Of a stretch of DNA of 64,000 nucleotides, positions 1 through 11,283 are shown one piece after another. The stretch is from Trachythela sp. YZ-2020 (lineage: Eukaryota; Cnidaria; Anthozoa; Malacalcyonacea; Clavulariidae). A program made the position numbers and the translations under genes. Positions within the stretch are counted from its first letter, which is position 1; every line of letters starts with the position of its first letter. The stretch spans positions 682,001 through 746,000 of the forward strand of contig JADLSH010000082.1 in the NCBI GenBank assembly GCA_016169945.1, in the 5' to 3' direction. The notes under the pieces are model-generated. The model was not told the DNA's origin. It did no database searches and worked only from the letters and a program-made list of their open reading frames with translations.

Positions 1-426
1 TCTCAATCTAGATGCGTGCTGTGCAAAGTTTGCAATGAAATCGGCCTTGGACTGCATCATGCAGAGAAAACGGATTAATTATTCCTTTGATCGAGGTGGT
101 GTAATGTGATTTAGTGCTTCCACCTTGGCAGGATCTGGTCGTACTCCTTTGGAGCCAACGTTGAAGTGTTTTGTAGATGGAAATTATCGAGTGAATTCGA
201 TTTCAGCTGCCAAAAGGACGACAACTCTGTATTTCAGTTATAGAGCGCTGCACGATAAGGTCTTCATGAATAAGGTGTGTTTGTGGTATGTGCGCGAAAA
301 GCGGTTGAAGAGCCATATTAAGTTCACCTTGTGCTGGCTTTACGCCCATGGTGAGTCGCTTATATCGGTATATATTAAATTTTGTTGGCATCTCACTCGA
401 TTGAATAATAGTTGAAGTGTTTTTGT

Positions 427-659
427 AGATGGAAATTATCGAGTGTAAATTTTTACGTTTCTTAGACCTAACCAGGAACAGCTGCGAAAAGAAGTGCGAG
501 CTAAGCTCGACGGACAGACTCTGTAGCTCAGTTGGTTTGAATTGCTGCCGGAATCGCGGGGCCGCAGGTTCAATTCCTGCCAGGGACCTATGGTGCATTT
601 TTCATTTTCGTTCCTGGTTAGGTCACAGAAACGTAAAATTTACACTCGATAATCCATCT
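427..659. repeat. tRNA-headed SINE-like unit inside a hairpin
   Basis: Two arms of about 50 bases (427-479 and 610-659) are near-perfect inverted repeats. Between them is a Pol III head: A box TAGCTCAGTTGG at 524 and B box GGTTCAATTCC at 567-577. The block interrupts the Gypsy RT frame between about 663 and 387. Similar short sequences (GCCAAC..AAA) on both sides may be the target duplication. Part of one arm recurs at 163-197. It has no functional tRNA acceptor stem, so it is a tRNA-derived repeat and not a tRNA gene. Confidence 0.65.
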
Positions 660-1962
660 CTAAAGCTGCTCAACCGGTTTGTCGTTGGCGTGAAACACCG
701 TAAGGTACCGGGAATCTGGGTGAAGTTCAATTCGCCAGAATGCCGACGTAAAGTCCAATTTCGAGAATATCTTCCTCCGCTGAGTTTAGCTTTAATATCT
801 TCTTGCCTTGGGAAGGGCAGGTTAGAAGTTGGATGGCTTTATTCACGTTGCGAGCATCAAGGGTCATACGAATGGCGTCGTCTGCATTGGGTGCAATAAC
901 TGCGTTTAACACCCAAGGTGCTGGTTCCAATGGTGGATGCTCTTCAATGGCGTCTTGGGCTATCATCTTCTCAATCTCTTTTGTAACACGTTCCTTTAAG
1001 TGATATGGCCCTGGCCGAACTGGGGAGGCAACCGGTTTAATACTGGGGTCGACATGCAGTTTAACTTGATGGTTTTCCAACTTCCCAAGCCCTTCAAAAT
1101 TCTGCAGATATTCTTGAAGCGCTCCTTTGTTGCTAGACTGGATCATTTGTACTGGTTGGTAAACTTGGGTGTGAGGGTCAAACTGAATTATCCCCAGTTG
1201 AACTGCACTTTGTCCTGCCAATACTGGTTCGCATGGGTGATCAATTATGTGCCAATCAACTGGAATAGATGTAGAACAGGATGTGACAGCGCATTTGGCA
1301 ATTCCAAGAACTGCTATTGTCGAGCTGTTATATGGCTTGATCTTGGTCGTGGTTGGGACCATTCTAGAGAGCAAGTTCCATTTTTGCGCTTGTTCTCTTC
1401 CACAGACGCTGATACTTGCACCTCTGTCGGCCAAAACTATTGCTTGGCTATTGTTGATGACAATTTGGGCGTTGAAATCTCTGATTTTCATGCGTCCCTT
1501 TTGGGTAGGTTGTTGCTGAGTTGTTTCGGTTATTCTGAAGACGTTGATGTGGTAGACATCACTGTAGTCGTGTTCTTCTGTCCGATGTTCTTGTTGTTCA
1601 CTCTCGCTTTTCAGTTCATTGATTGCCTTCTTTTTCCTAAGTACAGTTTCATAGTGGCATTACAGAAATTACATTTGCTGTTTCGTGCTCTGCATGCAGG
1701 ATTTGAGGTGAGCGATAACAGACGTCTTGATGTCTTGTCCACAGTAGAAACACGATCGAGGCTTTCAAGTTTCAGGTTTTTTCCTTAGGTTTTTAAAGGA
1801 ATATTTGCCCATTTTGTTTACTGGATTTTCATTGTTGAGTTCTTCCAGTACTTTGGTGGCACTTTCAATCCTCATTCCTTCTTTGCGTAATTGTTGGAGG
1901 TCCCATGAATTTTTGAGTGCTTCCTCTCTGATTTTCTCATGTGTGGTGCCAATAATAATCTG

Positions 1963-2754
1963 GGGCCGGTTGTATAAAACTCCTAACTACGTTTTCACTA
2001 CCAATTTTCTAGTTAAATGGTAGTTAACTTTAACCACGTAGTTAAGTCGGTTGAATAAAAACCTAGTTAGCGTTAACTGCAGTTGAAAAGTAGTTAAAGT
2101 TAACTATGCTCAAGGACATAGTTAACTTCCCAAAGCGTAGTTAAATATGGCGTTTCGTAGGAGTGATGAACTTTAATCAGTCAAAAAATACTAAAAGCAA
2201 CGCTTACCGAGAGTTTTCAATCATCATCATCCTTAGAAAGTTTTTTCTGATACTCGTGAGCTTTTAAAACGCTATAATTTTGGTCTTTTCGACGAAAACG
2301 GAATACATTTTTTGCATAGGAAAATGTATCGATGACGAGAGGCAACCCATAACAAAGAAAAACAATGGCGTTTTTACCAAAGAACTGCAGTTTGACTTTC
2401 ATGGTAAATACGCCTTTTTCGTACACTTTATTGGTCTTTATGTCTTGTTTTCTTGCACATTTTTCAATATTTTGAATCAAAATACCGCCATTTTTGGTAA
2501 ATATGAGTCCGCAGTCGTTTTCAAAATGTTTGTCAGCGGTTGCTAATCCAGTGCGTACTTTGTGTTATTTCATGTTTAATCACCCCACGCGAACCCCACG
2601 CGCAGTTAACTGTGTGATTAGTTAACTACCCGACTAACTACGTTTTATGCAACGCAGTTAAGTCCTGTAGTTAACTAATTATAGTTAAGGATTTAACTAC
2701 GGTAGTTAACGCTAACTATAGTTAACTTTAACTACATTTTTATACAACCGGCCC
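1963..2754. mobile_element. Non-autonomous DNA transposon, 3-bp TSD, Harbinger-like
   Basis: The termini are inverted: GGGCCGGTTGTATAAAA at the left and its complement at 2738-2754. Both ends carry many copies of a GTTAACTA-type subterminal motif. The flanks carry CTG on each side (1960-1962 and 2755-2757). Removing the element and one CTG restores the Gypsy gag frame on the minus strand (AIRDQ joined to IIIGT), so the boundaries are exact. A 3-bp duplication and GGGCC ends fit PIF/Harbinger-type transposons. The element has no transposase of its own. Confidence 0.8.
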
Positions 2755-3539
2755 CTGGTCGCGTATGGCAGTATCCTCGGCGGTGCAATCGTCATTGTGG
2801 CATTTGAAATTACAGTGCTGAGCTGCTTTATATACACGATTACAAAATGTCGGAAATGACTCATGGGCGCTCCTGTGATAAAGACCGGAACTGGTGGTTT
2901 TTGAGTGTAAGATATTCTGTTGGTTTGTAGTACTTTTTTATTGTTGTTACAAAATGTTTGCAAGTCGCCTTATTTCTTTTGAGATCATCTGGTTTTGCAA
3001 CTTTTCAAGCGGCGAACACTCGTTTCGAAGAGAATATACCGAGGAGTTTTGTCACTCGATCTTTTGATCGCCATTCATCGCGAATGTTGTAATAGTCATC
3101 GAGCGTTGGCTTTTTATCTTCGTTTGCAAGTTTCCACCGTTCAATGGCCGCATCCTTGCATGTATTAAGAAGGTCAGGGTATTGGGCATCATATCGCAGC
3201 TCGAAGGTCTGTACAAATTAATCAAAAGCTCGTAAAGTGTCGTCCGGATAAAGATCCGGTCGAAATACAGTGTCGACGTGCTCTTCATGGCCGCCATATT
3301 GGCCAATATCTCAGTTCTTCCTGCTTTATAGTTGTATATTTCTGCCAGTCAACGCAGCCAACATCTAAGTAAGTCGTTTGTTTATCCTCGTCGCCAAATA
3401 TAAACTGGTTTTTATGGTTCTTTTAATAAAAAGATGTTAATAAAAATTTTACAAAGTGATCAGGAGAATTGTGGTAAGAAACAACATGGAATGTCGTCAA
3501 CAATCGAAAGTTAAATCAGAGTGTAAACACATTACGTGA

Positions 3540-4165
3540 TCAGCACGCTGGGAAAAGGAACCACAATAGAACAGTGGAAACAACTAACCAGTATTCTGTG
3601 CTTAGTGATAATGAAAGTGATAATGAGATTCAAATACTATCTCAAAAACAAATCCCCAAGAATAGAAATCAAGCTGAATCACCTAATTACACCCAGAGGC
3701 CCAACCAAGACAAAAGACGCGACTATTCTGCATATGCAAAACAGCGGACAGATAACAACCAGCAAAAAGACAATAACAACGAGAGAACCCAAGATCTTCG
3801 AAGGACTCCGCGTGCCAGTCAATCAAGAGTTGCTATTTCAGGTGATTCCATGCTCAAGCACGTTCACACCAGAAAAATTAAACGTGGAATAAAACAAAAA
3901 ATCGTAGTCAAAACATTTCCTGGTGCAAGAGTAGAAGACATGAATCACTATATTAAACCAACGCTACTCACACAGCCAAGCAAGCTTATTATACACGTAG
4001 GAACAAATGATCTGCAAAGAAATACGCGAATGAAATATGGACCCATGTACGAACACTTGGAGAAGGCTAAATGACTCCGGGCTACACCTAAATAAACAGG
4101 GCACGTCGGCCTTTGCAAAAAATATTAAACAGTATCTAAGTAAATATCGACTAAATAACCAACGT
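3540..4165 (+). pseudogene. LINE A ORF1, SGNH/esterase-like domain
   Basis: The frame opens near 3574 and reads VAISGDSMLKHV, the GDS block of SGNH hydrolases. It continues with KTFPGARVEDM and LIIHVGTNDL, the blocks typical of CR1-type ORF1 esterases. The tail (GLHLNKQGTSAFAKN, about 4080-4125) is the conserved HLN end of the domain, but it sits in another frame directly fused to the endonuclease ORF. The middle of the esterase is therefore deleted. In CR1 elements this protein binds RNA and has esterase activity. This copy cannot make it. Confidence 0.75.
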
Positions 4166-5682
4166 AACTCCGGAACGGCTCCTACTACCATAAATCAAAA
4201 TACTCATCCGAATAAAACTACATATCCAAAACTAAGGGGCTTCAAAATTGGCCATCTTAACATCGCTAGTTTAGTTAAACACATTGAAGAATTAATAATT
4301 TTCTTGCATGAACAATCCTTTGTTGTAATTAGTATCAATGAAACGAGGCTTGATAACTCAATAAGTGACAATGAGGTTAAAATATCAGGTTATGACTTAG
4401 TAAGGAAAGACAGGAATAGAAACGGTGGAGGCGTTGCTGTTTATATACGTAATACCATCTCATTCCCCGAACGAGAAGAAGTCGTGCATAGAAACTTGGA
4501 AGCTATATGTCTAGACATAAACAAACCTAAAAGCAAACCTTTTCTAATTTCGACCTGGTATCGACCACCTAACTCTAACATCGACTTACTTGACACGTTT
4601 GAAAACCTTTTACAAAAATGAGACGATGAAAGAAAAGAAGTAATAATAACCGGAGACCTTAACTATAACCTCCTTGCTACACAGAGCAATGCACACACGA
4701 TTAAACTAAAAGATCTAATAGATGTATACCAACTACAGCAACAGATTAACATACCAACTAGAATATCAAGTACTACACAAATATTACTAGATGTAATACT
4801 TATTAAAATAAACGAATAAACGGGAGTCATACACTTAGGAATAAGTTACCACATTTTAGTTTACATATGCAGAAAAATTGGTATTCCAAAAGAGAAACCA
4901 AAGATGGTCGAAACAAGGCAACTTAAACATTTCAACACAATTCAATTGCAACAAGATTTAAGAGAAGCGTTCAGCATTTGAAAAGTCAAAAGTGAGTATA
5001 AGCCATCGCTAAATAATGATATAAAAAAACAAAGATTTATCGTAGAGATTATTTAAAAAAGAAAGCTGTCAGTTTGAATTCAACAGCTTTCCATGAGTCC
5101 TACAAACAATGCAAAAATCAAGTAAGCAGACTAGTCAAAGAAGCCAAGGCAAACTATTACAAAACCACACTAGAAAATAGAAAAAAATAGCAAGGAAAGC
5201 TGGAAAACCATAAACGGAATTCTCAACAAGCAATCAAAATGCACAATAATCAAAGAGTTAATAGTGAACGGTAACACAGTAACCGGTGACAAAAATATAT
5301 GAAACGAATTCAATAACTATTTTTCTACCATAGGCCCAAAATTGGCAATAAATATTACTCCTAACGCTTTAGATCCACTCCACTTTGCAACTCCCGGTAC
5401 CAAAGTATTTAGTTTTGAAAGTATCCCACCCGCAAAACTAGAAGCCATACAAAAGAAAGCTAAATCAGACAAGTCACCAGGCCTTGACAAAATATCAAAC
5501 AAATTACTAAAAGCCGCAGGAAACACAATTGTCATGCAGTTCACTAGTATACGTTTTTTACTTGTCTTTAAGTACTGGATTATTTCCAGATGAAATGAAG
5601 ATTGCAAAGGTCAGCCCCATTTACAAATCGGGAGATTATTACAGGCCTATATCTGTTTTATCTGCAGTCACAAAAATAGTCG
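4165..5682 (+). pseudogene. LINE A ORF2, endonuclease and RT start
   Basis: The AP-endonuclease-like domain is visible as GHLNIASLVKHIEEL, SINETRLDNSISD, GYDLVRKDRNRNGGGVAVYI and WYRPPNSN (4240-4620). A stop at 4619 is followed by the in-frame continuation ITGDLNYNLL. A weak linker follows, then the RT N-terminus (KSDKSPGLDKISNKLLKAAG, about 5461-5520) and YYRPISVLSAVTKIVEK just before the transposon insertion at 5689. Several stops and frameshifts are present. In family members this protein nicks target DNA and copies the LINE RNA. Confidence 0.75.
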
Positions 5683-6499
5683 AAAAATAGGCCTGCTCTG
5701 GGATCTTAACTCGCCGCGAGATAATGCGAGTTAAGGCGAGTTTAGGCGATTTAAGAAAAAACACAACTTTTAGGTAATGCGTTTTAAGGCGTTTTAGGGC
5801 GATTTAAGGCGATTAAAAAAAATACATGGTAATTAAATATGCAAGTATAGCAATTTAAGCAAAATACAGTAATAACACATAATTAATAGTGCATAGTAAA
5901 TGTATTTTGAAAGTGCACCACTCCCCCGTCACACCCCAGGGGAACTGGTTAGACTGTCATGTAAACAAGACCCAGTTGAATCTTATTATTAATTAGCTTG
6001 TTATTTTGCCGTATTACTAATTTTAAGGTTATACCTGCACCAAATTGCTGGAATTAATACAATGAAGAACATAAACCAGTATATAATAACATGTATTTTT
6101 AAATTGAATTGCATACTAATACCTATTACTAAGTTCAGTCCTGGAACCACAATCAATTTGAAATCTAAGAAATCAGGGTTGTGGCTGGAATGTAGGAACG
6201 AGAAGATTTAGTGCATCCCATGGGGTTGATATCCTATATTTTGAGAATTTCCAAATGCATGAATGCCTTCATTGCCTTGTCAATATCTTGGAAATTCCAA
6301 GGGTACAGAATATATTAAAACTGTGACCATGCATGTTCCAATGTGGCAATACATTTTAGTTATTCAAACGAATTTACATATGTGTTAAACTTACGAAGTA
6401 AGCTTGAATTTACGTTGCAAATATAGTATTTCATTTCCATGTGTTCATTTAATAACTAAAACTCAACATTGATCGGTATTTATTTCAATTCCCCTCGAT

Positions 6500-8587
6500 A
6501 TATAAAGACATTTTTTTAAATGTGTTCGACCTGCGCTGACCAGCTTAGAGACTCATCTATCATTAGGCCCAACGATTTTGTCGTTTTAACTCGTTTAATT
6601 TCTAAATTACCAACATTGATAACCGGATCAAAAGTTACTTGGCTAACCCTTTTCTTGGTACCAATTATCATATATTCGGTTTTACTGTTGTTTAAAGTTA
6701 ATTTATTTGCGGATAGCCAATTTGCAACATTGTTTAAATCGCCATTCAATGTTTCTTCAATTACTTTAATATCATCACTTGTTGTTGCAATTTGGGTATC
6801 GTCTGCAAACATGTCTGCTTTTGCCCTGTTTAGACACTTTGGTAAGTCATTGATGTAAATTAAAAATAGCAATGGGCCTAAACCAGAGCCTTGCGGTATG
6901 CCTGTTTTCATAATTGATGGGCTTGATGTATTACCATTCACACAACAGTACTGGGTCCTATTTGATAGATACGACTCCAGCCAGCGATGCGCTGTTCCTT
7001 TTATTCCATAACCTTTTATCCAGCAGTGCTGTAACAGTTGAGTGTTGTGGTCTAAATCCGTGTTGGCAATTTGTAAGTAGGTTAAAGTCATGTAAATAAT
7101 TATAGATTTGGTTATGAATCAGCTTTTCCGCAATTTTGGCAACTACTGAAATAACGGATATCGGTCTGTAATTGGTCATTTGATCTTTAGCTTCAGACTT
7201 AAATATCGGAGTAATCCTAGCGCTTTTCCAATCATAGGGAAATATGCTGTTATAATGGAGTGGTTAAATATGGATGTTAGAAATGGTGCAATAACTGATG
7301 CTGAAATTTTTAAGATACGAGCTGAGATACCATCAATTCCAGATGCTTTGTTGGGCCCTAAACCGTGGAGTAGTTTTAAAACATCACTTTCTAGAATTTC
7401 TTGAAAGCTAGGGAGCCCATTTAACAATTAGACAACGAGGCCGAATTGTCTATGAGCGAATAGTCAACGAGGCGAAGCCGAGTTGACTATTCGCTCATAG
7501 ACAATGAGGCCGAGTTGTCTAATTGTTTTAGTATAAACTATAACATTAATTTACACGTCTTGCTGGTTTGCAAACCAATCTGAAATTTATATCGTATTAA
7601 GGAAGCAAATAGGTCAGTTTTTGTTCGCCTTAAATTGTGTTAAAATTCAACTTTAATTTTAAAATTTCATTGAGTGTATGTTGTTTTATCTATTTTCTTA
7701 CCCTTAAAAATTGCCATTGCATATTTTGTTGCCTTTCTGGGGTTTTTTTCTGGTACGAAATAGTCCAAAAAGTCGTCCAAAAACATCATTAAACACTTCG
7801 GCAAAACGCGAATTTTCCGTCATTTTGAATTTTCCTACTAGTGGTCTATCACCAATAGACCATTAGCAGCTCAGCCAATCACAACGTTGAATTTGTAATA
7901 GACTACTAGTAAGTTTATACTAATAACTGGATGGTTTATATCACTAAGAAAACTATCCGGTGAAATACTCGATCGAGGAATTTCGTTCGCAACTTTTTCT
8001 CCCAGTTCAACAAAATATGTATTAAAGGCATCTAGAATCAGAGTTTCATCAATTATTTCACCATTCCTATCTTTCATTTCTGGGATTCTATTTTTATTTG
8101 ACGTTCTATTCATCAATTCGTTGAGTGTTTTCCAAGTTTGTTTTAAATTTCCTGAATTGCTATGTAGTTTGCCTTGATAATACGAACATTTTGTATCTTT
8201 AATTTCCCTATTGTATTGGTTTTTAGCCTTTTTGAAGACGGACCAGCTATTAATTGTATTATCTGCTTTAGCTTTTCTGTTTAAGAAATTGATATGGCGT
8301 TTTTTTTCAATTAGATCTATTGTTAGCCAAGGTAGCCGCTTATTGGCCACCTTCCGTCTTTTTAGTGGGGCATGATTGTTCCAGATTTTGAAGAATTTAT
8401 TCTTCCAAATCTGCCAAGATATATTTGGGTCGTATTGATCCAGGTCAAAAGCATTAAAGGAATTTTTCAAGTCTTGCAAGAATATTTGTTCATTGAAATG
8501 TTTGTAGTCGCGGTATTCAATTATTTTCGCATTTTCTTTGGAAAATTTAAATTTTCTAATGCCGTAAATTATTATGGTAGCCTTCAT
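6500..8587 (-). pseudogene. LINE B: 5'-truncated CR1-like RT
   Basis: Reading down from 8587, the endonuclease-RT linker is present (YGIRKFKFSKENAKIIEYRD, PLKRRKVANKRLPWLT). Then come RT blocks GPNKASGIDGISARILK (about 7350-7300), NYRPISVISVVAKIAEKLIH, HGFRPQHSTVTALL, SGLGPLLFLIYINDLP and the catalytic MFADDTQIATTSDD (about 6805-6765). The text ends in the thumb near 6516. The endonuclease and ORF1 are missing. A 0.5-kb insertion (7424-7923) and frameshifts break it. It is from the same broad clade as LINE A and lies inside the 5689-9047 transposon. Confidence 0.8.
7424..7923. repeat. Hairpin plus short inverted-repeat insertion in LINE B
   Basis: 7424-7526 is a near-perfect palindrome, with arms containing GACAACGAGGCCGA and a loop near 7475. 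It is followed by a stretch bounded by TTAGTATAAAC (7529) and its complement GTTTATACTAA (7913-7923). The whole block separates LINE B linker sequence (NHPVISI) from RT sequence (LNGLPSFQ). I see no ORF. It may be one composite or two adjacent miniature elements. Confidence 0.55.
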
Positions 8588-9053
8588 TTTTGGTGCCCGG
8601 GTAGCGGGGGACTTTAGTCATGTTTAGACTAGTAAGAAGGCCATGTATAGGTGGGGGATTAGAATGATTTAGGACACAACCTTTATCTAATGTCCGCTGT
8701 CCCCTGGGTAGTGGGGTGCGTGGCTTTCCAATTACTAGTGCATTACTGTGTTTCGGCTTTTATCAATAAGCATGTAACTTCCTTTGTTTCGGCTAAGCGC
8801 CCTCTCTTCAACAAGCCCCCTCGGATAAGCGCCCTCCTAATCTTATCTGAAATAAACAACCAAAACCCCTCTCTCCTGGGGAAAGGGTGTTTACACTGTA
8901 TATAGTATTTACTATTTTCAGCATTTTAATTTGGTTGGCGAGCTTAGGCGATTTAGTGCAAGTTTAAGCGATTTAAGAGAATCGTTGCCAATTTTTATCA
9001 GCGATTTAAGGCGAGTTAAAGCGAGTTAAGATCCCAGAGCAGCGCCTAAAAAT

Positions 9054-10071
9054 TAGTTTATGACCAAATAAATATTTTTTTAGTGAAAACAAATATAATA
9101 GTGTCACAACAGTCAGGCTTTCGAACTGGGCACTCAACAGAAACTTCCCTATTACATACCATAAATCAATGCCTTGTCAATATGGACAAAGGACTTATCA
9201 ATGGTATACTATTTCTTGATTTAAAAAAAGCCTTTGACACAGTCAACCATGAAATACTTGTCGCCAAATTAGAGCGTTACGGAATACGTGGAATAGCCTT
9301 ACACTGGTTCATATCTTATCTTTCAGAACGAAAGCAAATATGTAAAATCAACCATTCTGAATCAAATATCGAAACTACTACATGCGGTGTCCCCCAAAGA
9401 TCAAATCTTGGTCCACTGCTGTTTCTAATTTACATAAACGATTTACCAAACTGTTTAAAAACGACATCGGCATCAATGTTCGCTGATGAGACAAACATAT
9501 TATGTCAAGGAAATTCATCAGTAGAAATTGAGAAAAAATGAACATAGAACTTGACAACATTAAAAACTGGCTACCTTCCAATAAACATACCCTTAACAAA
9601 AACAAAACAGAATACATGGTCATTGGATCCCGACAAAGGCTGAGAGAGATACCAGTTGACCCACTTGTGGCCATTTAGGATCACATGATAAATAGAGTGA
9701 CAGATAAAAATACTCTAGTGGTAACTTGTGACGAACAGCTAAGATGGCAAGAACAAGTGGACAGTCAATGCAAGAAAATATCAAAATATGTTGCCCTTTT
9801 AAGAAGAGCAAAGCAATTTGTAACAGAGGACGCGCTATTGACAATGTACTATTCACTTGTTCTTCCACACTTTACCTACTGTCCCACTGTTTGGCATGAC
9901 GGCAACGTTACTAATATGAACAAATTATATAAACTACAAAAAAGAGCCACTCGCGTAATAACAGGGTCAAACTACGAAACTAGATGATCTGAAATTTTTG
10001 AGCACTTGAAATGGGAACCAATTGATACCACACTTAAAAAGCGAGAACATGTAATGACGTTCAAAGCACTA
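9054..10071 (+). pseudogene. LINE A reverse transcriptase, central part
   Basis: The frame resumes right after the transposon (LVYDQIN) and reads QQSGFRTGHSTETSLL, FLDLKKAFDTVNHEIL, CGVPQRSNLGPLLFLIYIND and the catalytic block MFADETN, where the usual FADD is FADE. A stop at about 9539 separates it from the thumb portion (KNTLVVTCDEQLRWQEQVD, 9685-9987) and KREHVMTFKALQ. The altered second catalytic aspartate and the stops make it inactive. Confidence 0.8.
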
Positions 10072-10123
10072 CAATAAGCACAGGTATCCCAAGCTCACAT
10101 TGTTGCTATTTAATTTTTTTTTT

Positions 10124-11283
10124 ATTAATAATTTTTTATTATTGCTGTTTGTATTTTATGGTATATTATGTGTATGTGTTATGTCCGCTACGTTATGTGC
10201 CAGAAATGGTATGATGGAATTAAATATATATTTATTATTGATGGTTAGGGTACTTCATATTAGCAAATTATAGTAGACTTGATAGTCGAATATATATTGT
10301 CAAAAAATTGCTAAAATATTGTGTAAAATGTAGAAATAAAGTTACTTACTTCTACTATAAGTTGCAATCGACTTTTCGGTGTTGACTTGGTGTGATTTTA
10401 AATCCACTTTGAGGGGATGGTATTCTATGTAATATTAAGGAGAAGGCAGGTAAATATAGCTCCAACGAACTCGCATCGGCTTCACAAATCCTTCTCGCGT
10501 CGCATAATAATGCATCGAATCGCCAAAAAAACAACAGATCCATAAAGCCCATTACATTTCACATCACATTTATCGTCTTCAGCAAACACAAGAGATTTTT
10601 TGTCGGTGAAAATCCATAATTTGTTCGATTTTCGGACAATCTCAGGCTCCGTGGCTGTCGATACCTGGGGATATTCAGTTGAGAGCTTGCGAGTTCGAAT
10701 TACACTCTCTATTGTTATTGGTTGATTACATTGTTGTCGCGTGACGCGTTCGACACGGAGCCTGAGATTGTCAGAAAATCGAACAAATTATGGATTTTCA
10801 CCGACAAAAAATCTCTTGTGTTTGCTGAAGACGATAAATGTGATGCGAAATGTAATGGGCTTTAAGGATCTGTTGTTTTTTTGGCGATTCGATGCATTAT
10901 TATGCGACGCGAGAAGGATTTGTGAAGCCGATGCGAGTTCGTTGGAGCTATATATACCTGCCTTCTCCTTAATATTACATAGAATACCATCCCCTCAAAG
11001 TGGATTTAAAATCACACCAAGTCAACACCGAAAAGTCGATTGCAACTTATAGTAGAAGTAAGTAACTTTATTTCTACATTTGACACAATATTTTAGCAAT
11101 TTTTTGACAATATATATTTGACTATCAAGTCTACTATAATTTGCTAATATGAAGTACCCTAACCATCAATAATAAATATATATTTAATTCCATCATATCA
11201 TTTCTGGCATATAACGTAACAGACATGACACATACACATAATATACCATAAAAAACAAACAGCAATAATAAAAAATTATTAAT
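10124..11283. repeat. Long palindrome, arms about 530 bases
   Basis: The left arm 10124-10652 and the right arm 10754-11283 are inverted copies with few differences, around a spacer of about 100 bases. Both arms carry the same mirror-image ORF of about 65 codons (10355-10552 minus, 10858-11052 plus). Its symmetry marks it as a by-product and not a gene. The fold would be a very stable hairpin. Confidence 0.85.

Larger units (their letters stand above)
1..3306 (-). pseudogene. Ty3/Gypsy retrotransposon gag-pol relic, 5' part
   Basis: Read on the minus strand. At 3306-2758 and 1959-1510 lies gag-like protein, with DQIIIGT followed by a helical segment and a degenerate zinc knuckle (CFYCG, then H and C). 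At 1491-812 is a retroviral-type aspartic protease whose active site reads DRGAS instead of DTGAS, then the start of reverse transcriptase (RMTLDARNVNKAI). The RT continues in shifted frames to about 663, resumes at 387 with YKRLTMGVKPAQGELN and HLIHEDLIV (the usual DD is ED), and reaches GVRPDPAKVEAL near position 100. The rest of pol lies off the window. Stops, frameshifts and two insertions (427-659 and 1963-2754) make it inactive. The family call is firm from motif order. No LTR was identified. Confidence 0.85.
5689..9047. mobile_element. DNA transposon with GCGA-rich ends, 6-bp TSD
   Basis: The termini AGGCCTGCTCTGGGATC and GATCCCAGAGCAGCGCCT are inverted. AAAAAT lies on both sides (5683-5688 and 9048-9053). 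Joining the flanks restores the LINE A RT frame (KIVEK followed by LVYDQIN). About 100 bases inside each end contain repeats of GCGAGTTAAG/GCGATTTAAGG. No transposase is visible. The interior holds LINE B on the minus strand and two non-coding stretches (5820-6499 and 8590-8930). I cannot assign a superfamily; the 6-bp duplication excludes several of them but does not decide. Confidence 0.75.

Noticed and set aside
519..588. Possible functional tRNA gene
   Set aside because: A and B boxes are present, but the acceptor arms do not pair. It sits in a repeat.
1000..2023. Plus-strand ORFs opposite the Gypsy relic
   Set aside because: They are antisense shadows of the protease/RT and gag reading frames.
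10355..11052. Two mirror ORFs encoding the same 65-residue peptide
   Set aside because: They are produced by the palindrome, carry no motif, and exist only because the arms are copies.
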